Shown here piece after piece: positions 1 to 8,129 of a stretch of DNA of 34,717 nt; positions within the stretch are counted from its first letter, which is position 1; every line of letters starts with the position of its first letter. This stretch comes from Paraburkholderia fungorum. Its GTDB lineage: Bacteria > Pseudomonadota > Gammaproteobacteria > Burkholderiales > Burkholderiaceae. The stretch is taken from assembly GCF_003610895.1 (NCBI RefSeq), contig NZ_MCAS01000048.1, positions 1-34,717 on the forward strand, given 5' to 3'. Both the position numbers and the translations under genes were made by a program. Below the pieces are notes generated by a model. The model saw only the letters and a program-made list of their open reading frames with translations, was not told the origin of the DNA and searched no databases.

Positions 1-768
1 GCGATGAGCGAGCCCTGGAAGCGCTTTGAGCACGACCAGCCCAACGTACTCTGGCAGATGGACTTCAAGGGGCACTTCGAGACCCTCGGGAAGGAGCGCT
101 GCAGCCCCCTGACGGTACTGGACGATCACTCGCGCTTCAGCATCCTGCTGCGCGCCTGTGGCCCCACCGACACCGCTACCGTGCAGGCAGGCTTAAGGGA
201 GGCGTTTGGGCATTACGGCCTGCCGTTGCGCATCAACACCGATAACGGCTCGCCGTGGGGCTCGCCCGGCAGTCCGGGGCAGCTTACCGAGCTGGCCGTC
301 TGGCTGATCCGGCTGGGCATCCGCATCAGCTACAGCCGGCCGTATCACCCGCAGACCAACGGCAAGGATGAGCGGTTTCACCGGACGCTGAAGGCAGAAG
401 TGCTGAACGGACGAAGCTTCGCTACGCAGGAGCACGTGCAGCAGGAACTGGACCGCTGGCGCACCATATATAACTGCGAGCGCCCGCATGAAGCGATCGG
501 CATGGATACACCGATCAGCCGTTACAAGCCGAGCCCGCGGGCGTATCCATCAGCGCTGCAGGAGCCAGAGTACGGCCCGGATGACGTGGTGCTGCGGGTC
601 AAATCCGACGGCCGGCTACGCTTTGAAGGACGGCATCTCAAGGTCTCGAATGCTCTTTATGGGCTGCCGGTTGCAGCACGCGCAAAGCCGGGCGAAGACG
701 GCGTATTTGAATTCTGGTTTGCACATCACCGCATCCTCACCCTTGACCTGAGGAGCGAGAATCGCTGA
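1..768 (+). CDS. IS481-family transposase, 3' part (DDE integrase core)
   Basis: The frame is open from base 1, so the 5' end, which should carry the helix-turn-helix, is cut by the window edge. The visible 255 codons hold an rve-type integrase core. Counting from the ATG at 4, the catalytic triad is D20 (QMDFKGHF), D80 (INTDNGSPWG) and E123 (QTNGKDERFH). The C-terminal part (VVLRVKSDGRLRFEGRHLKVS) resembles the tail of IS481 transposases. The product would cut and join the element ends, including the 777-825 repeats. Nothing inside the visible part suggests decay: there is no frameshift and the catalytic residues are present. Family assignment is firm; the exact IS name is not assigned. Confidence 0.9.
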   Translation, partial: AMSEPWKRFEHDQPNVLWQMDFKGHFETLGKERCSPLTVLDDHSRFSILLRACGPTDTATVQAGLREAFGHYGLPLRINTDNGSPWGSPGSPGQLTELAVWLIRLGIRISYSRPYHPQTNGKDERFHRTLKAEVLNGRSFATQEHVQQELDRWRTIYNCERPHEAIGMDTPISRYKPSPRAYPSALQEPEYGPDDVVLRVKSDGRLRFEGRHLKVSNALYGLPVAARAKPGEDGVFEFWFAHHRILTLDLRSENR

Positions 769-776
769 CCATAAAG

Positions 777-825
777 TGTCAATGATGTCCCCGCACGTTT
801 GTCAATCATGTCCCCGGTCTATACA
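777..825. repeat. Right terminal repeats of the IS481-type element
   Basis: Two near-identical 16-bp units with starts 23 bp apart (777-792 and 800-815; TGTCAATSATGTCCCC) lie just after the transposase stop. A short ACA-ended tail reaches 825. This is probably the transposase binding end. The matching left end is outside the window. Confidence 0.6.
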
Positions 826-1412
826 CCGCCGCAAAGAAAGATAAGCAAAGAAAGCGGCTCAAACCGCCAGCTCATAAGCGGGTCCCCCGCGCAGCCACGG
901 TAGTGGTGCATCTGGAATCCGTGCTCCCGCACATTCAGCGCTAGTGACAAGGGCGTCATACTTCCGGCGGCGCTGCGCGCGCCGACGCGCAGTTTGAGAA
1001 CCAGCGCGTTTTCCGGCACCTCGCCGAGGCGAAGCCGATGGCCCCCGCTACGCGAAACGAAGCGCCCGGTTTCCGTGGCAGACCCATCCGCGACGCACGC
1101 AGTGCGGAGTGGGAGCTGATGAGTGCTTTGTCACTCGCGCGGAGTGTGCGGGAGCACTGATTCCAGATGCACCACTACCGTGGCTGTGCGGGGGCCCCGC
1201 TTATGAGCTGGCGGTTTGAGCCGCTTTCTTTTGCCTATCTTTTCTTTGCGGCAGGCAAAGAAAAGTAGGTGCCGCCCCGCACAGGGGCAACACTAATAGA
1301 CCACTAAAAATTCAAGGAAAGGCCAAAAAAACCAGAACAAAAAAGGGCCAAAAACCCAGAACCAAGAAAACCCCAACACTCTAAAAAAACTCGCCGAGAA
1401 GGCAAAACCCCC
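826..1412. repeat. Large palindromic repeat element, copy A (left arm cut by the IS)
   Basis: A non-coding element built as a long imperfect inverted repeat. The left arm (826-950, starting CCGCCGCAAAGAAAG) is the reverse complement of 1128-1252, separated by a 177-bp centre. The right arm continues outward through the CCGCCCCGCACAGGGG block (about 1273-1288) into A-rich sequence ending near GCCGAGAAGGCAAAA (1393-1407). That outer half has no partner on the left here, because the IS starts where it should be. The centre matches that of copy B (7242-8118) in the opposite orientation. Open frames inside it translate the repeat and are not counted as genes. Region 1413-1584 adds only the kgtP upstream sequence. 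Confidence 0.8.
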
Positions 1413-1584
1413 AGTCCCCACGCACCAACAACCCTAACAAACCCCCATCTCCCCCTTGCAATTCTGTAAAATTCGCGCACACGCGCTACAGGACTGCAGG
1501 CCCTCCTGCGACACCTCGATACGCGTGTTGTGAAGGCGGCGCCACGACCGCTACCTCCGTTTAAAGACAAGGAAAGAGAACAGC

Positions 1585-2898
1585 ATGACCGACCTATCCG
1601 ACCAAACCGTGGCCACGGCTCACGACGCACACGACACCCGGCGCCGCATCTTCGCGATCGTTGGCGCTTCATCGGGCAACCTCGTCGAGTGGTTCGACTT
1701 TTACGTGTACTCGTTCTGTGCGCTGTACTTCGCGCCGGCCTTCTTCCCGAGCGGCAACACCACCACGCAGTTGCTCAACACCGCGGGCGTCTTTGCCGCG
1801 GGCTTCCTGATGCGCCCGATCGGCGGCTGGTTCTTCGGCCGGCTCGCCGACAAGCACGGCCGCAAAACCGCGATGATGGTGTCGGTGTTCATGATGTGCG
1901 GCGGCTCGCTGGTGATCGCGGTGCTCCCCACCTATGCGCAGATCGGCGCCCTGGCGCCGGCGCTCCTGCTGGTCGCACGCCTGTTCCAGGGCCTGTCGGT
2001 GGGCGGCGAGTACGGCACCAGCGCCACCTACATGAGTGAAGTCGCGCTCAAGGGCCGCCGCGGCTTCTTCGCGTCGTTCCAGTACGTCACGCTGATCGGC
2101 GGCCAGTTGTGCGCGCTGCTGGTGCTGGTGATCCTTCAACAAACCCTCTCCACCGAAGAGCTGAAAGCGTGGGGTTGGCGCGTGCCGTTTGTGATCGGCG
2201 CGTTGGCGGCACTGGTCGCGCTGTATCTGCGTAAATCGCTCGAAGAAACCACCACGGCTGAAACGCGACAGCGCAAGGAAGCCGGCACCTTGCGCGGTTT
2301 GTGGCTGCACAAGGGTGCATTCGCGACGGTGCTCGGCTTTACGGCCGGCGGCTCGCTGATTTTTTACACGTTCACCACGTACATGCAGAAGTACCTGGTC
2401 AACACGGCCGGTATGCACGCCAAGACGGCAAGCAACGTGATGACCGCGGCGCTGTTCGTCTACATGATCATGCAGCCGGCGTTCGGGGCCTTGTCGGATC
2501 GTATCGGCCGGCGCCGGTCGATGCTGTTTTTCGGCTTCTTCGCGACCATCGGCACGGTGCCCCTGCTGCATGCCCTGAAAGACGTGACGAGCCCGTACGC
2601 GGCCTTCGGCCTCGTGGTCGTGGCGCTGGCGATCGTCAGCTTCTATACGTCGATCAGCGGCCTGATCAAGGCCGAAATGTTCCCGCCGGAAGTGCGCGCG
2701 CTTGGCGTGGGGTTGTCGTATGCGGTGGCCAATGCGATCTTCGGCGGCTCGGCGGAATACGTCGCGCTGTGGCTGAAGTCGGTGGGCAACGAGACGATGT
2801 TCTACTGGTATGTGACCGTGCTGTGCGCGATCGCCGGCCTCGTGTCGCTGCGCATGCGCGATCCTTCGAAAGAAGGGTATCTGCGTCACGAGCCTTGA
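1585..2898 (+). CDS. kgtP: Alpha-ketoglutarate permease (MFS, metabolite:H+ symporter family)
   Basis: A 437-residue inner-membrane proton symporter that imports 2-oxoglutarate. The sequence resembles E. coli KgtP along its whole length: TRRRIFAIVGASSGNLVEWF near residues 18-37, the loop motif GRLADKHGRK (85-94), FQGLSVGGEYGTSATYMSEV (about 133-153), TAGGSLIFYTFTTYMQKYL in the middle and VRALGVGLSYAVANAIFGGS near the C terminus. About twelve membrane segments are expected. The ATG at 1585 has a purine-rich ribosome site (AAGGAAAGA, about 1569-1577). The gene stands alone: a strong terminator follows at 2943-2978 and the repeat element lies upstream. Identity as KgtP is from recalled family sequence. 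A related dicarboxylate substrate cannot be excluded, but the match is close. Confidence 0.93.
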   Translation: MTDLSDQTVATAHDAHDTRRRIFAIVGASSGNLVEWFDFYVYSFCALYFAPAFFPSGNTTTQLLNTAGVFAAGFLMRPIGGWFFGRLADKHGRKTAMMVSVFMMCGGSLVIAVLPTYAQIGALAPALLLVARLFQGLSVGGEYGTSATYMSEVALKGRRGFFASFQYVTLIGGQLCALLVLVILQQTLSTEELKAWGWRVPFVIGALAALVALYLRKSLEETTTAETRQRKEAGTLRGLWLHKGAFATVLGFTAGGSLIFYTFTTYMQKYLVNTAGMHAKTASNVMTAALFVYMIMQPAFGALSDRIGRRRSMLFFGFFATIGTVPLLHALKDVTSPYAAFGLVVVALAIVSFYTSISGLIKAEMFPPEVRALGVGLSYAVANAIFGGSAEYVALWLKSVGNETMFYWYVTVLCAIAGLVSLRMRDPSKEGYLRHEP

Positions 2899-2942
2899 GC
2901 GTGAGCGGCACGCTCGAACAGCGCGCATGAGCGCTGCTTGAG

Positions 2943-2978
2943 AACGGCGGCCAGGGGCAACCCGGCCGCCGTTTTTTT
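2943..2978 (+). terminator. Rho-independent terminator of kgtP
   Basis: A perfect 10-bp stem, AACGGCGGCC (2943-2952) with GGCCGCCGTT (2964-2973), an 11-base loop and a run of seven T (2972-2978). It sits 45 bases after the kgtP stop and points in its direction. Confidence 0.9.
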
Positions 2979-3028
2979 ATCTCACCGATCTGCACGGCGA
3001 GCGCTGCAAGCACGGCGCATGCTCATGC

Positions 3029-3250
3029 TCATGCCACCACGATCTCCGTGCCCAGCGCATGCAGCAGATCGCGCAGCGTCTCGGCTTGCGCCATCTTCGC
3101 GTCGCTGCGCAAATGAATCTGCACGGCTCGCCCCGCAATTCCATCGACGGGGTGCGCAAGCCATAACTCCACGGCCAGTCCCAATCCTTCCGGCTGATTG
3201 ACGACGACCGGCTCGATCACACGCGGCTTGAAACAGGCACTGTCGGACAT
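3029..3250 (-). CDS. Small conserved-looking protein of unknown function (73 aa)
   Basis: A 73-residue protein read leftward. The ATG at 3250 is preceded by a good ribosome site (GAGGTG, seven bases before the start), which selects this frame over two overlapping antisense frames of similar length. It has no signal peptide or membrane segment. The C-terminal half (VQIHLRSDAKMAQAETLRDL) looks like a beta strand followed by an amphipathic helix, as in a small globular fold. I do not recognise a family. It is a single gene, convergent with kgtP, whose terminator lies between them, and divergent from the ABC importer genes starting at 3552. Confidence 0.6.
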   Translation of the reverse strand: MSDSACFKPRVIEPVVVNQPEGLGLAVELWLAHPVDGIAGRAVQIHLRSDAKMAQAETLRDLLHALGTEIVVA

Positions 3251-3551
3251 GGCAAATCACCTCGACGCTGATGACGGTTCGAGTCTCATCCTAATCAGCC
3301 GCACGCGCGCGACCAAGCGACAAATACGCGTTTGCTAATGAGCGGATGCTTAGCAGAAAACGCGCTTATTACAGGAGCATTTCTTGGTTCGGGGCGCGTG
3401 GCGCCGCTGCTAAGGTGACGCCATGCGTGGCCATCGGTCGCTCTTCGTGCTTGCGAAAGCATGGCGGCGGATTTGCGACGGATATCGCCAACACGCATCC
3501 GTTTCTGAAACAGCGCATATGCATCGCATACAAACAAAGAGATCCATAAAA
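3251..3551. other. Divergent intergenic region with a bulged inverted repeat
   Basis: About 300 bases between the small leftward gene and the solute-binding protein gene, with no convincing gene. It holds an imperfect dyad: GCGTTTGCTAA (3328-3338) against TTAGCAGAAAACGC (3350-3363), with a three-base bulge and an 11-base loop. This could be an operator or a structured leader. No clear sigma-70 promoter was picked out. Confidence 0.4.
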
Positions 3552-4373
3552 ATGAAATCGAAATTACTCGCTGCCTGGCTAGTGACCATGACGGGGCTGA
3601 CGATGACGGTCCCGGGCTTGGCCCATGCCGATCGTCTGGACGACATCAGGAAAGCAGGCGTGCTGCGCGTCGCAACCTTCGACAGCAATCCGCCGTTCGG
3701 TTATGTCGATGCAAGCAGCAACCACATCGTCGGCCTCGATGTCGACTACGCGAAGGCCATTGCCGACAAGCTCGGTGTGAAGCTCGAACTGCAGCCGACC
3801 AATCCTGCCAACCGCATTCCATTCCTCGCGTCGAAGAAAGTGGACCTGGTGCTCGCCAACTTCACGATCACCGACGAGCGCGCCAAGCAGGTCGATTTCA
3901 GCATTCCGTATTTCTCGTCGGGCCAGCAATTTCTGGCCAAGAAGGGCGTGCTGAAGTCGCCGGATCAGATCAACAGCCTGCGGGTGGGCGCTGACAAGGG
4001 CACCACCAACGAGATCACGTTGCGCGAGAAATTCCCGCAAGCCACGATCGTCGCGTACGACGACACGCCGTTCGCATTTGCGGCACTGCGCGCGGGCAAT
4101 GTGCAGGCAATCACGCAGGACGGTCCGAAGCTGGTCGGCCTGCTCGCCAACGTACCAGACAAGCAGAACTACGAGATCCCGGCGTTCACGATTTCGAACG
4201 ACTACATGGGCGTCGGCATTCCGAAGGGCGAGACGCGTCTCGTCGGCTTTGTGAACGATACGCTCAAAGGACTGGAAGCCGACGGCTCGGCCGCGAAGAT
4301 CTACAACCGCTGGTTCGGTCCGCAAACGAAGACGCCGCTCGCACGCATCTTCAGGATCGGCGACAAGACCTGA
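3552..4373 (+). CDS. Periplasmic polar amino-acid ABC transporter binding protein (SBP family 3)
   Basis: A 273-residue binding protein. The first 26 residues are a signal peptide ending AHA before DRLDDIRKAG. The mature part has the family 3 opening (GVLRVATFDSNPPFGYVD), the hinge region LANFTITDERAKQVDFSIPY and the second-lobe motif VGADKGTTNE. It should bind an amino acid in the periplasm and deliver it to the two permeases downstream (4471 and 5199). The ATG at 3552 is preferred over an in-frame start 43 codons upstream because the signal peptide begins there. The exact ligand (glutamate/aspartate, glutamine or cystine class) cannot be read from sequence. A stem-loop at 4404-4428 separates it from the permeases and may set relative expression. 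Confidence 0.88.
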   Translation: MKSKLLAAWLVTMTGLTMTVPGLAHADRLDDIRKAGVLRVATFDSNPPFGYVDASSNHIVGLDVDYAKAIADKLGVKLELQPTNPANRIPFLASKKVDLVLANFTITDERAKQVDFSIPYFSSGQQFLAKKGVLKSPDQINSLRVGADKGTTNEITLREKFPQATIVAYDDTPFAFAALRAGNVQAITQDGPKLVGLLANVPDKQNYEIPAFTISNDYMGVGIPKGETRLVGFVNDTLKGLEADGSAAKIYNRWFGPQTKTPLARIFRIGDKT

Positions 4374-4403
4374 TCTCCGTGCCGCTGCAGCACCCAGGAA
4401 TGA

Positions 4404-4428
4404 ACGGGCACAGGGGTAACGTGCCCGT
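4404..4428 (+). promoter_or_regulatory. Intercistronic stem-loop between binding protein and permease genes
   Basis: A perfect 8-bp stem, ACGGGCAC (4404-4411) with GTGCCCGT (4421-4428), and a 9-base loop. Only TTTT (4434-4437) follows, after a CGGCA spacer, so it is at best a weak terminator. Such elements often protect the abundant binding-protein message from 3' decay. Confidence 0.5.
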
Positions 4429-4470
4429 CGGCATTTTCGAAAGAATGGTTTTATAAACGCAGGTTTAACG

Positions 4471-5196
4471 ATGCAGGCGTGGCTCGCTCCAAAGTATCTG
4501 ACGTGGCTGTGGCAAGGCTTCGGCGTCACCGTGGGTCTTGCGTTGACGGCGGCGCTCGCGGCCACCCTGGCGGGTTTCGTGCTGGCGATCGCGCGTCATG
4601 CCCGGTACGGCTGGCTGCGCCGTGCAACGACCACGTATGTGCTGGTGTTTCGCAATACGCCGTTGCTGGTGCAACTGTTCTTCTGGTACTTCGGCGCGGC
4701 CACGCTGATGCCCGACGCAATGATGCAATGGCTGAACATGCCGCATGGCGTGCAGCTCGGCGCGTATGCGTTGCGCTGGCCGTCGTTCGAGTTTGTCGCC
4801 GGCTGGGTCGGGCTCACGTGTTATACGGCAGCGTTCATCGCCGAGGAGTTTCAGGCCGGTTTGCGCGGTGTACCGGCAGGTCAGCATGCCGCGGCCGCAG
4901 CCCTGGGTCTCACACCATTGCAGGCCTTCCGCTACGTCGTACTGCCGCAAGCCGTGCGCATTTCGCTGCCGCCGCTCTTCGGCCAATACATGAACCTCGT
5001 GAAAAATTCGTCGCTGACCATGGCAATCGGTCTTGCCGAATTGTCGTATGCCTCGCGTCAGGTCGAGACGGAGAGCTTCAAAACTTTCGAGGCATTCGGT
5101 GTGGCAACCGTGTTGTACATCGTCGCCATCGCGGTGATCGAAGCCGTTTCGCATACGGTGACGCACGCGCGCGAGCGTTCATTCGCGAGGCGCTGA
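4471..5196 (+). CDS. Amino-acid ABC transporter permease (HisM/GltJ type)
   Basis: A 241-residue inner-membrane permease of the polar amino-acid uptake group. It carries the conserved RNTPLLVQLFFWYFG segment near residues 60-75 and the EAA loop that contacts the ATPase (AEEFQAGLRGVPAGQHAAAA followed by LGLTPLQAFRYVVLPQAVR, about residues 128-170). Several hydrophobic segments fit a five-helix permease. It would form the channel with the next gene product, starting two bases after this stop. The ribosome site is weak. No ATPase gene accompanies the pair, so the energising subunit must come from elsewhere. Confidence 0.9.
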   Translation: MQAWLAPKYLTWLWQGFGVTVGLALTAALAATLAGFVLAIARHARYGWLRRATTTYVLVFRNTPLLVQLFFWYFGAATLMPDAMMQWLNMPHGVQLGAYALRWPSFEFVAGWVGLTCYTAAFIAEEFQAGLRGVPAGQHAAAAALGLTPLQAFRYVVLPQAVRISLPPLFGQYMNLVKNSSLTMAIGLAELSYASRQVETESFKTFEAFGVATVLYIVAIAVIEAVSHTVTHARERSFARR

Positions 5197-5198
5197 GC

Positions 5199-5924
5199 AT
5201 GACGTGGTCGCTGTTCGCCAATAATTTGCCGTATCTGCTGGTCGGCGCTTTTCCACAGGGACCGCTCGGTGGCGCGGCGCTTACGCTGGTGCTTGCACTG
5301 TGTTCCGCGCTTGCTTCGGCGGTGCTCGGTGTCGCGGGCGGTGTTGCGCTGACCATGGCAGGGCGCGTTGCCCGCATCCCCTTGCTGCTCGTGATTGGCT
5401 TCTTTCGCGCGATTCCTGTGCTGATGCTGATCTTCTGGACTTATTTCCTGCTGCCGGTGGTTTTTCATGTCGATGTGCCCGGACTCGCGACGGTCGTCTG
5501 CGCGCTCTCGCTGATCGGCGGTGCGTACCTTGCGCACTCGGTGCACGCGGGCATTCGCGCGGTGGGCGACGGGCAGTGGCAAGCCGGATTGTCGCTCGGC
5601 CTCACGCGGATGCAAACGCTGCGCTACGTGTTGCTGCCTCAGGCAATGCGCATCATGGCGCCTTCGTTCGTGAATCAATGGGTGTCGCTGGTGAAGGACA
5701 CCTCCCTTGCGTATATCGTCGGCGTTGGGGAGTTGTCGTTCGTCGCGACGCAGGTGAGCAATCGGCTGATGGTCTATCCCGCGCAGATATTTTTGCTCGT
5801 CGGCTTCATCTATCTTGTGCTGTGCACGGCGCTTGACCGCGTCGCCACGTATGCGTTGACGCGGCGCAGGCGTATCGTGCGGCCGCTCGCGCCGGCTGCT
5901 ACTCAGGTATTGTCCGGCGACTGA
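5199..5924 (+). CDS. Amino-acid ABC transporter permease (HisQ/GltK type)
   Basis: A 241-residue second permease of the importer. The ATG at 5199 follows the previous stop (5194-5196) by two bases, so the two are probably translationally coupled. The same family features appear: FRAIPVLMLIFWTYFLLP near residues 68-85 and an EAA-type loop (AHSVHAGIRAVGDGQWQAGL then GLTRMQTLRYVLLPQAMR), followed by SLVKDTSLAYIVGVGEL. The gene ends 25 bases before the end of the convergent glycosyltransferase gene, so no ATPase gene can follow it here. Confidence 0.9.
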   Translation: MTWSLFANNLPYLLVGAFPQGPLGGAALTLVLALCSALASAVLGVAGGVALTMAGRVARIPLLLVIGFFRAIPVLMLIFWTYFLLPVVFHVDVPGLATVVCALSLIGGAYLAHSVHAGIRAVGDGQWQAGLSLGLTRMQTLRYVLLPQAMRIMAPSFVNQWVSLVKDTSLAYIVGVGELSFVATQVSNRLMVYPAQIFLLVGFIYLVLCTALDRVATYALTRRRRIVRPLAPAATQVLSGD

Positions 5925-5949
5925 CTGTCGCGCCCAGCTGCGGCGGCAG

Positions 5950-7047
5950 TCAGATCAGCTCGGACCGGTCGGTCACGATGTCGGTAACGAGCTCCGTCAC
6001 AGCGGCCGCCGGCTCGGCGACGACAGCCGATGCCGCTGCGGCCACACCGGATGCTGCCGCAGCTACACCTGTCACCGCTGCGTGCTGCCGCAGGTTCACA
6101 GCCGCGCGTGAGAGCATCAGCAGGTGGTAATAAAACCGCATGCTCAAACCGTAGTTGTAGGCAAAGAGATGCGTGAACAGGATCTTCAAACCGGGCGCCG
6201 CTTGCTGATTCTTCGCGTGAACCGAGACGACAATCGGCGCGAGCCGGCGCAACGCCAGCTTGCGTGACGGTTCCAGTTGCGGCGGCAGGTTCAGCGCCTT
6301 GACGAACGCATACGCGCTGACGGGCGCGGAACCTGTCGTGCCGCGCGTGCTATGCGAGATCGAGGTCGCCGTCTTCCGGTATACGGACACATATTCATGC
6401 AGATAGAACACCTCGCGCGCCGCGAGACAGAGTTCGGTGCCGAACACGAAATCGCAACACGTGCCGTACTGATCCGTGTAGCCGATCCGTTTAACCAGGT
6501 CGGCGTTGGCCATCCAGCCGTTGTTCGGGAACATCTGGATCAGGCCGGTTCTGCCGGGCAAGGGCTGCAAGCCTTCGGCGTCTCTTGTGCGGCGGAACGC
6601 GATGTTCAGACGCGTGCTCGCGTCGAGGTCGATGGTGCCGTTGTGATCGGCCTCATACTGGTCGGCGAATGCGACTTCCAGTTGTGGGTGAAGTGCCCAT
6701 AGCGACACGAGTTTTTCGACTCCGTCGGTGGTGAGCAGATCGTCGTCGTGAATCAGCAGGATCTTGTCGCCGCGAGCGCGCTCGAACAGGCTCGCGACAT
6801 TGCGGGCCTGGCCGAGCGGCGGCTGGTTCATCACGTAGCGGATGCGTGGGTCGTTTGGATAGCGCTGCGCGATCAGTTGCTGGGTGCGTTGGTCCTTTGA
6901 ATCGTCGCCGATCACGATCTCGAGGTCGCCGTAGGTCTGCTCGAGGCATGAATCGATGCAGGCGGCGATCAACTCGGGCCGATTGCAGGTTGGCAGGCAG
7001 ATGGAAACCCTGGGAGCCGGATGGGACTTGGGGGAGAAGGTGAACAC
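5950..7047 (-). CDS. Family 2 glycosyltransferase with an alanine-rich C-terminal tail
   Basis: A 365-residue GT-A fold enzyme that would transfer a sugar from a nucleotide donor to a glycan or lipid acceptor on the cytoplasmic side. The N terminus shows VSICLPTCNRPELIAACIDS (14-33), the nucleotide-binding GDDS (47-50) and the metal-binding HDDD motif (100-103). A second conserved region lies near LPGRTGLIQMFPNNGWMANA. From about residue 320 the protein becomes low-complexity, with GVAAAAS repeated twice and many Ala/Val/Thr, unlike a catalytic domain. The start is a GTG at 7047 with a strong AGGAG seven bases upstream. No signal peptide or clear membrane helix is seen. The acceptor is unknown: no other polysaccharide genes are nearby. 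Confidence 0.85.
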   Translation of the reverse strand: MFTFSPKSHPAPRVSICLPTCNRPELIAACIDSCLEQTYGDLEIVIGDDSKDQRTQQLIAQRYPNDPRIRYVMNQPPLGQARNVASLFERARGDKILLIHDDDLLTTDGVEKLVSLWALHPQLEVAFADQYEADHNGTIDLDASTRLNIAFRRTRDAEGLQPLPGRTGLIQMFPNNGWMANADLVKRIGYTDQYGTCCDFVFGTELCLAAREVFYLHEYVSVYRKTATSISHSTRGTTGSAPVSAYAFVKALNLPPQLEPSRKLALRRLAPIVVSVHAKNQQAAPGLKILFTHLFAYNYGLSMRFYYHLLMLSRAAVNLRQHAAVTGVAAAASGVAAAASAVVAEPAAAVTELVTDIVTDRSELI

Positions 7048-7241
7048 AGGCGTCTCCTTTCTTCTCTGTTGAGGGGCGGCAGCCGGTTCGTTGTGTGCAC
7101 ACCTTGCTGCATGCAGAAAAATAGGTGATTACAGGGAAAAAATAATCTGTAATAAATCGGAAAAAATGTCTGCGCTGTGAAAGCGGTTCGAAGGGGAGGA
7201 TTTGTGCGGGTTTGAGGCCAAAACGTAGGAAAGGTGTTTGA

Positions 7242-8118
7242 GGTTTTTTTTGCCTGTTCGGCGGTTGTTTGGTTGTTTGTATGCCTGTGGCGTTGGGCTT
7301 GGCTTGTGCTGGGTTCTTCTTTGGCCTTTCCTTGTTTTGTTCGTGGGTTGTTTTTGGCTGTTTGCCTGTGGCGTTGGCCTTTCCTTGAATTGTTAATGGT
7401 TTATTAGTGTTGCCCCTGTGCGGGGCGGCACTTACTTTCTTTGCCGCCGCAAAGAAAGATAAGCAAAGAAAGCGGCTCACACCGCCAGCTCATAAGCGGG
7501 TCCCCCGCACAGCCACGGTAGTGGTGCATCTGGAATCTGTGTTCTCGCACACTCCGCGTTAGCGACAAGGCGCTCATCCGCTCCCACTCCGCACTGCGTG
7601 CGTCGCGGATGGGTCTGCATGGGAAACCGGTGGCTTCGTTTCGGGTAGCGGGGGCCGCAGTCGTATCAGCAGCTGCGATGCACCGACGAGCCAGGGACCG
7701 AGACAAACCGCAAGAGCAAACGCGCGATGGGTGGTTTTATGAAGAACCGTTCGGCGCGCGCAGCGCCGCCGGAAGTATGACGCCCTTGTCACTAACGCCG
7801 AATGTGCGAGAACACTGATTCCAGATGCACCACTACCGTGGCTGTGCGGGGGCCCCGCTTATGAGCTGGCGGTGTGAGCCGCTTTCTTTGCTTATCTTTC
7901 TTTGCGGCGGCAAAGAAAGTAAGTGCCGCCCCGCACAGGGGCAACACTAATAAACCACGAACACAACAAGGAAAGGCCAACGCCATAAAAGCACAGCCAA
8001 ACCCGCCCACGAACAATTCAAGGAAAGACCAAAGAAGAACCCAGCACAAGACAAGCCCAACACCGCAGGCATACAAACAGACAAACAGCCAACCAACCGC
8101 CGAGCAGGCAAAAAAACC
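7242..8118. repeat. Large palindromic repeat element, copy B (complete)
   Basis: An 877-bp non-coding element. Its left arm (about 7242-7572) is the imperfect reverse complement of its right arm (about 7783-8118), around a 210-bp asymmetric centre. The best matched inner parts run from GGTTTATTAG (7398) to about 7572, and from about 7783 to CTAATAAACC (7956). They include blocks such as TTTCTTTGCGGCGGCAAAG and CCGCCCCGCACAGGGG. The outer parts are strand-biased (G/T-rich left, C/A-rich right). Both arms contain the same translatable stretch starting MSRFLCLSFFAAAKKVSAAP on opposite strands, which shows that these frames come from the repeat and are not genes. The region 7048-7241 to its left is the glycosyltransferase upstream sequence, where I see nothing else. 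Confidence 0.85.
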
Positions 8119-8129
8119 AACCCCTCACT

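Larger units (their letters stand above)
1..825 (+). mobile_element. IS481-type insertion sequence, right part (left end outside window)
   Basis: The window opens inside this element. It contains the 3' part of a DDE transposase gene and a right terminal region with two direct 16-bp repeats (TGTCAATGATGTCCCC at 777-792 and TGTCAATCATGTCCCC at 800-815). The end is placed at the ACA of 823-825, because from 826 on the sequence matches the palindromic repeat that also occurs at 7242-8118. TGT...ACA ends are usual for IS481 elements. The left end and any target duplication lie outside the window. Confidence 0.8.

Noticed and set aside
1669..2928. Long leftward open frame (about 419 codons) opposite kgtP
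   Set aside because: It is the antisense shadow of a gene with strong family identity; the product is Arg/His/Gln-rich low-quality sequence typical of GC-rich antisense frames.
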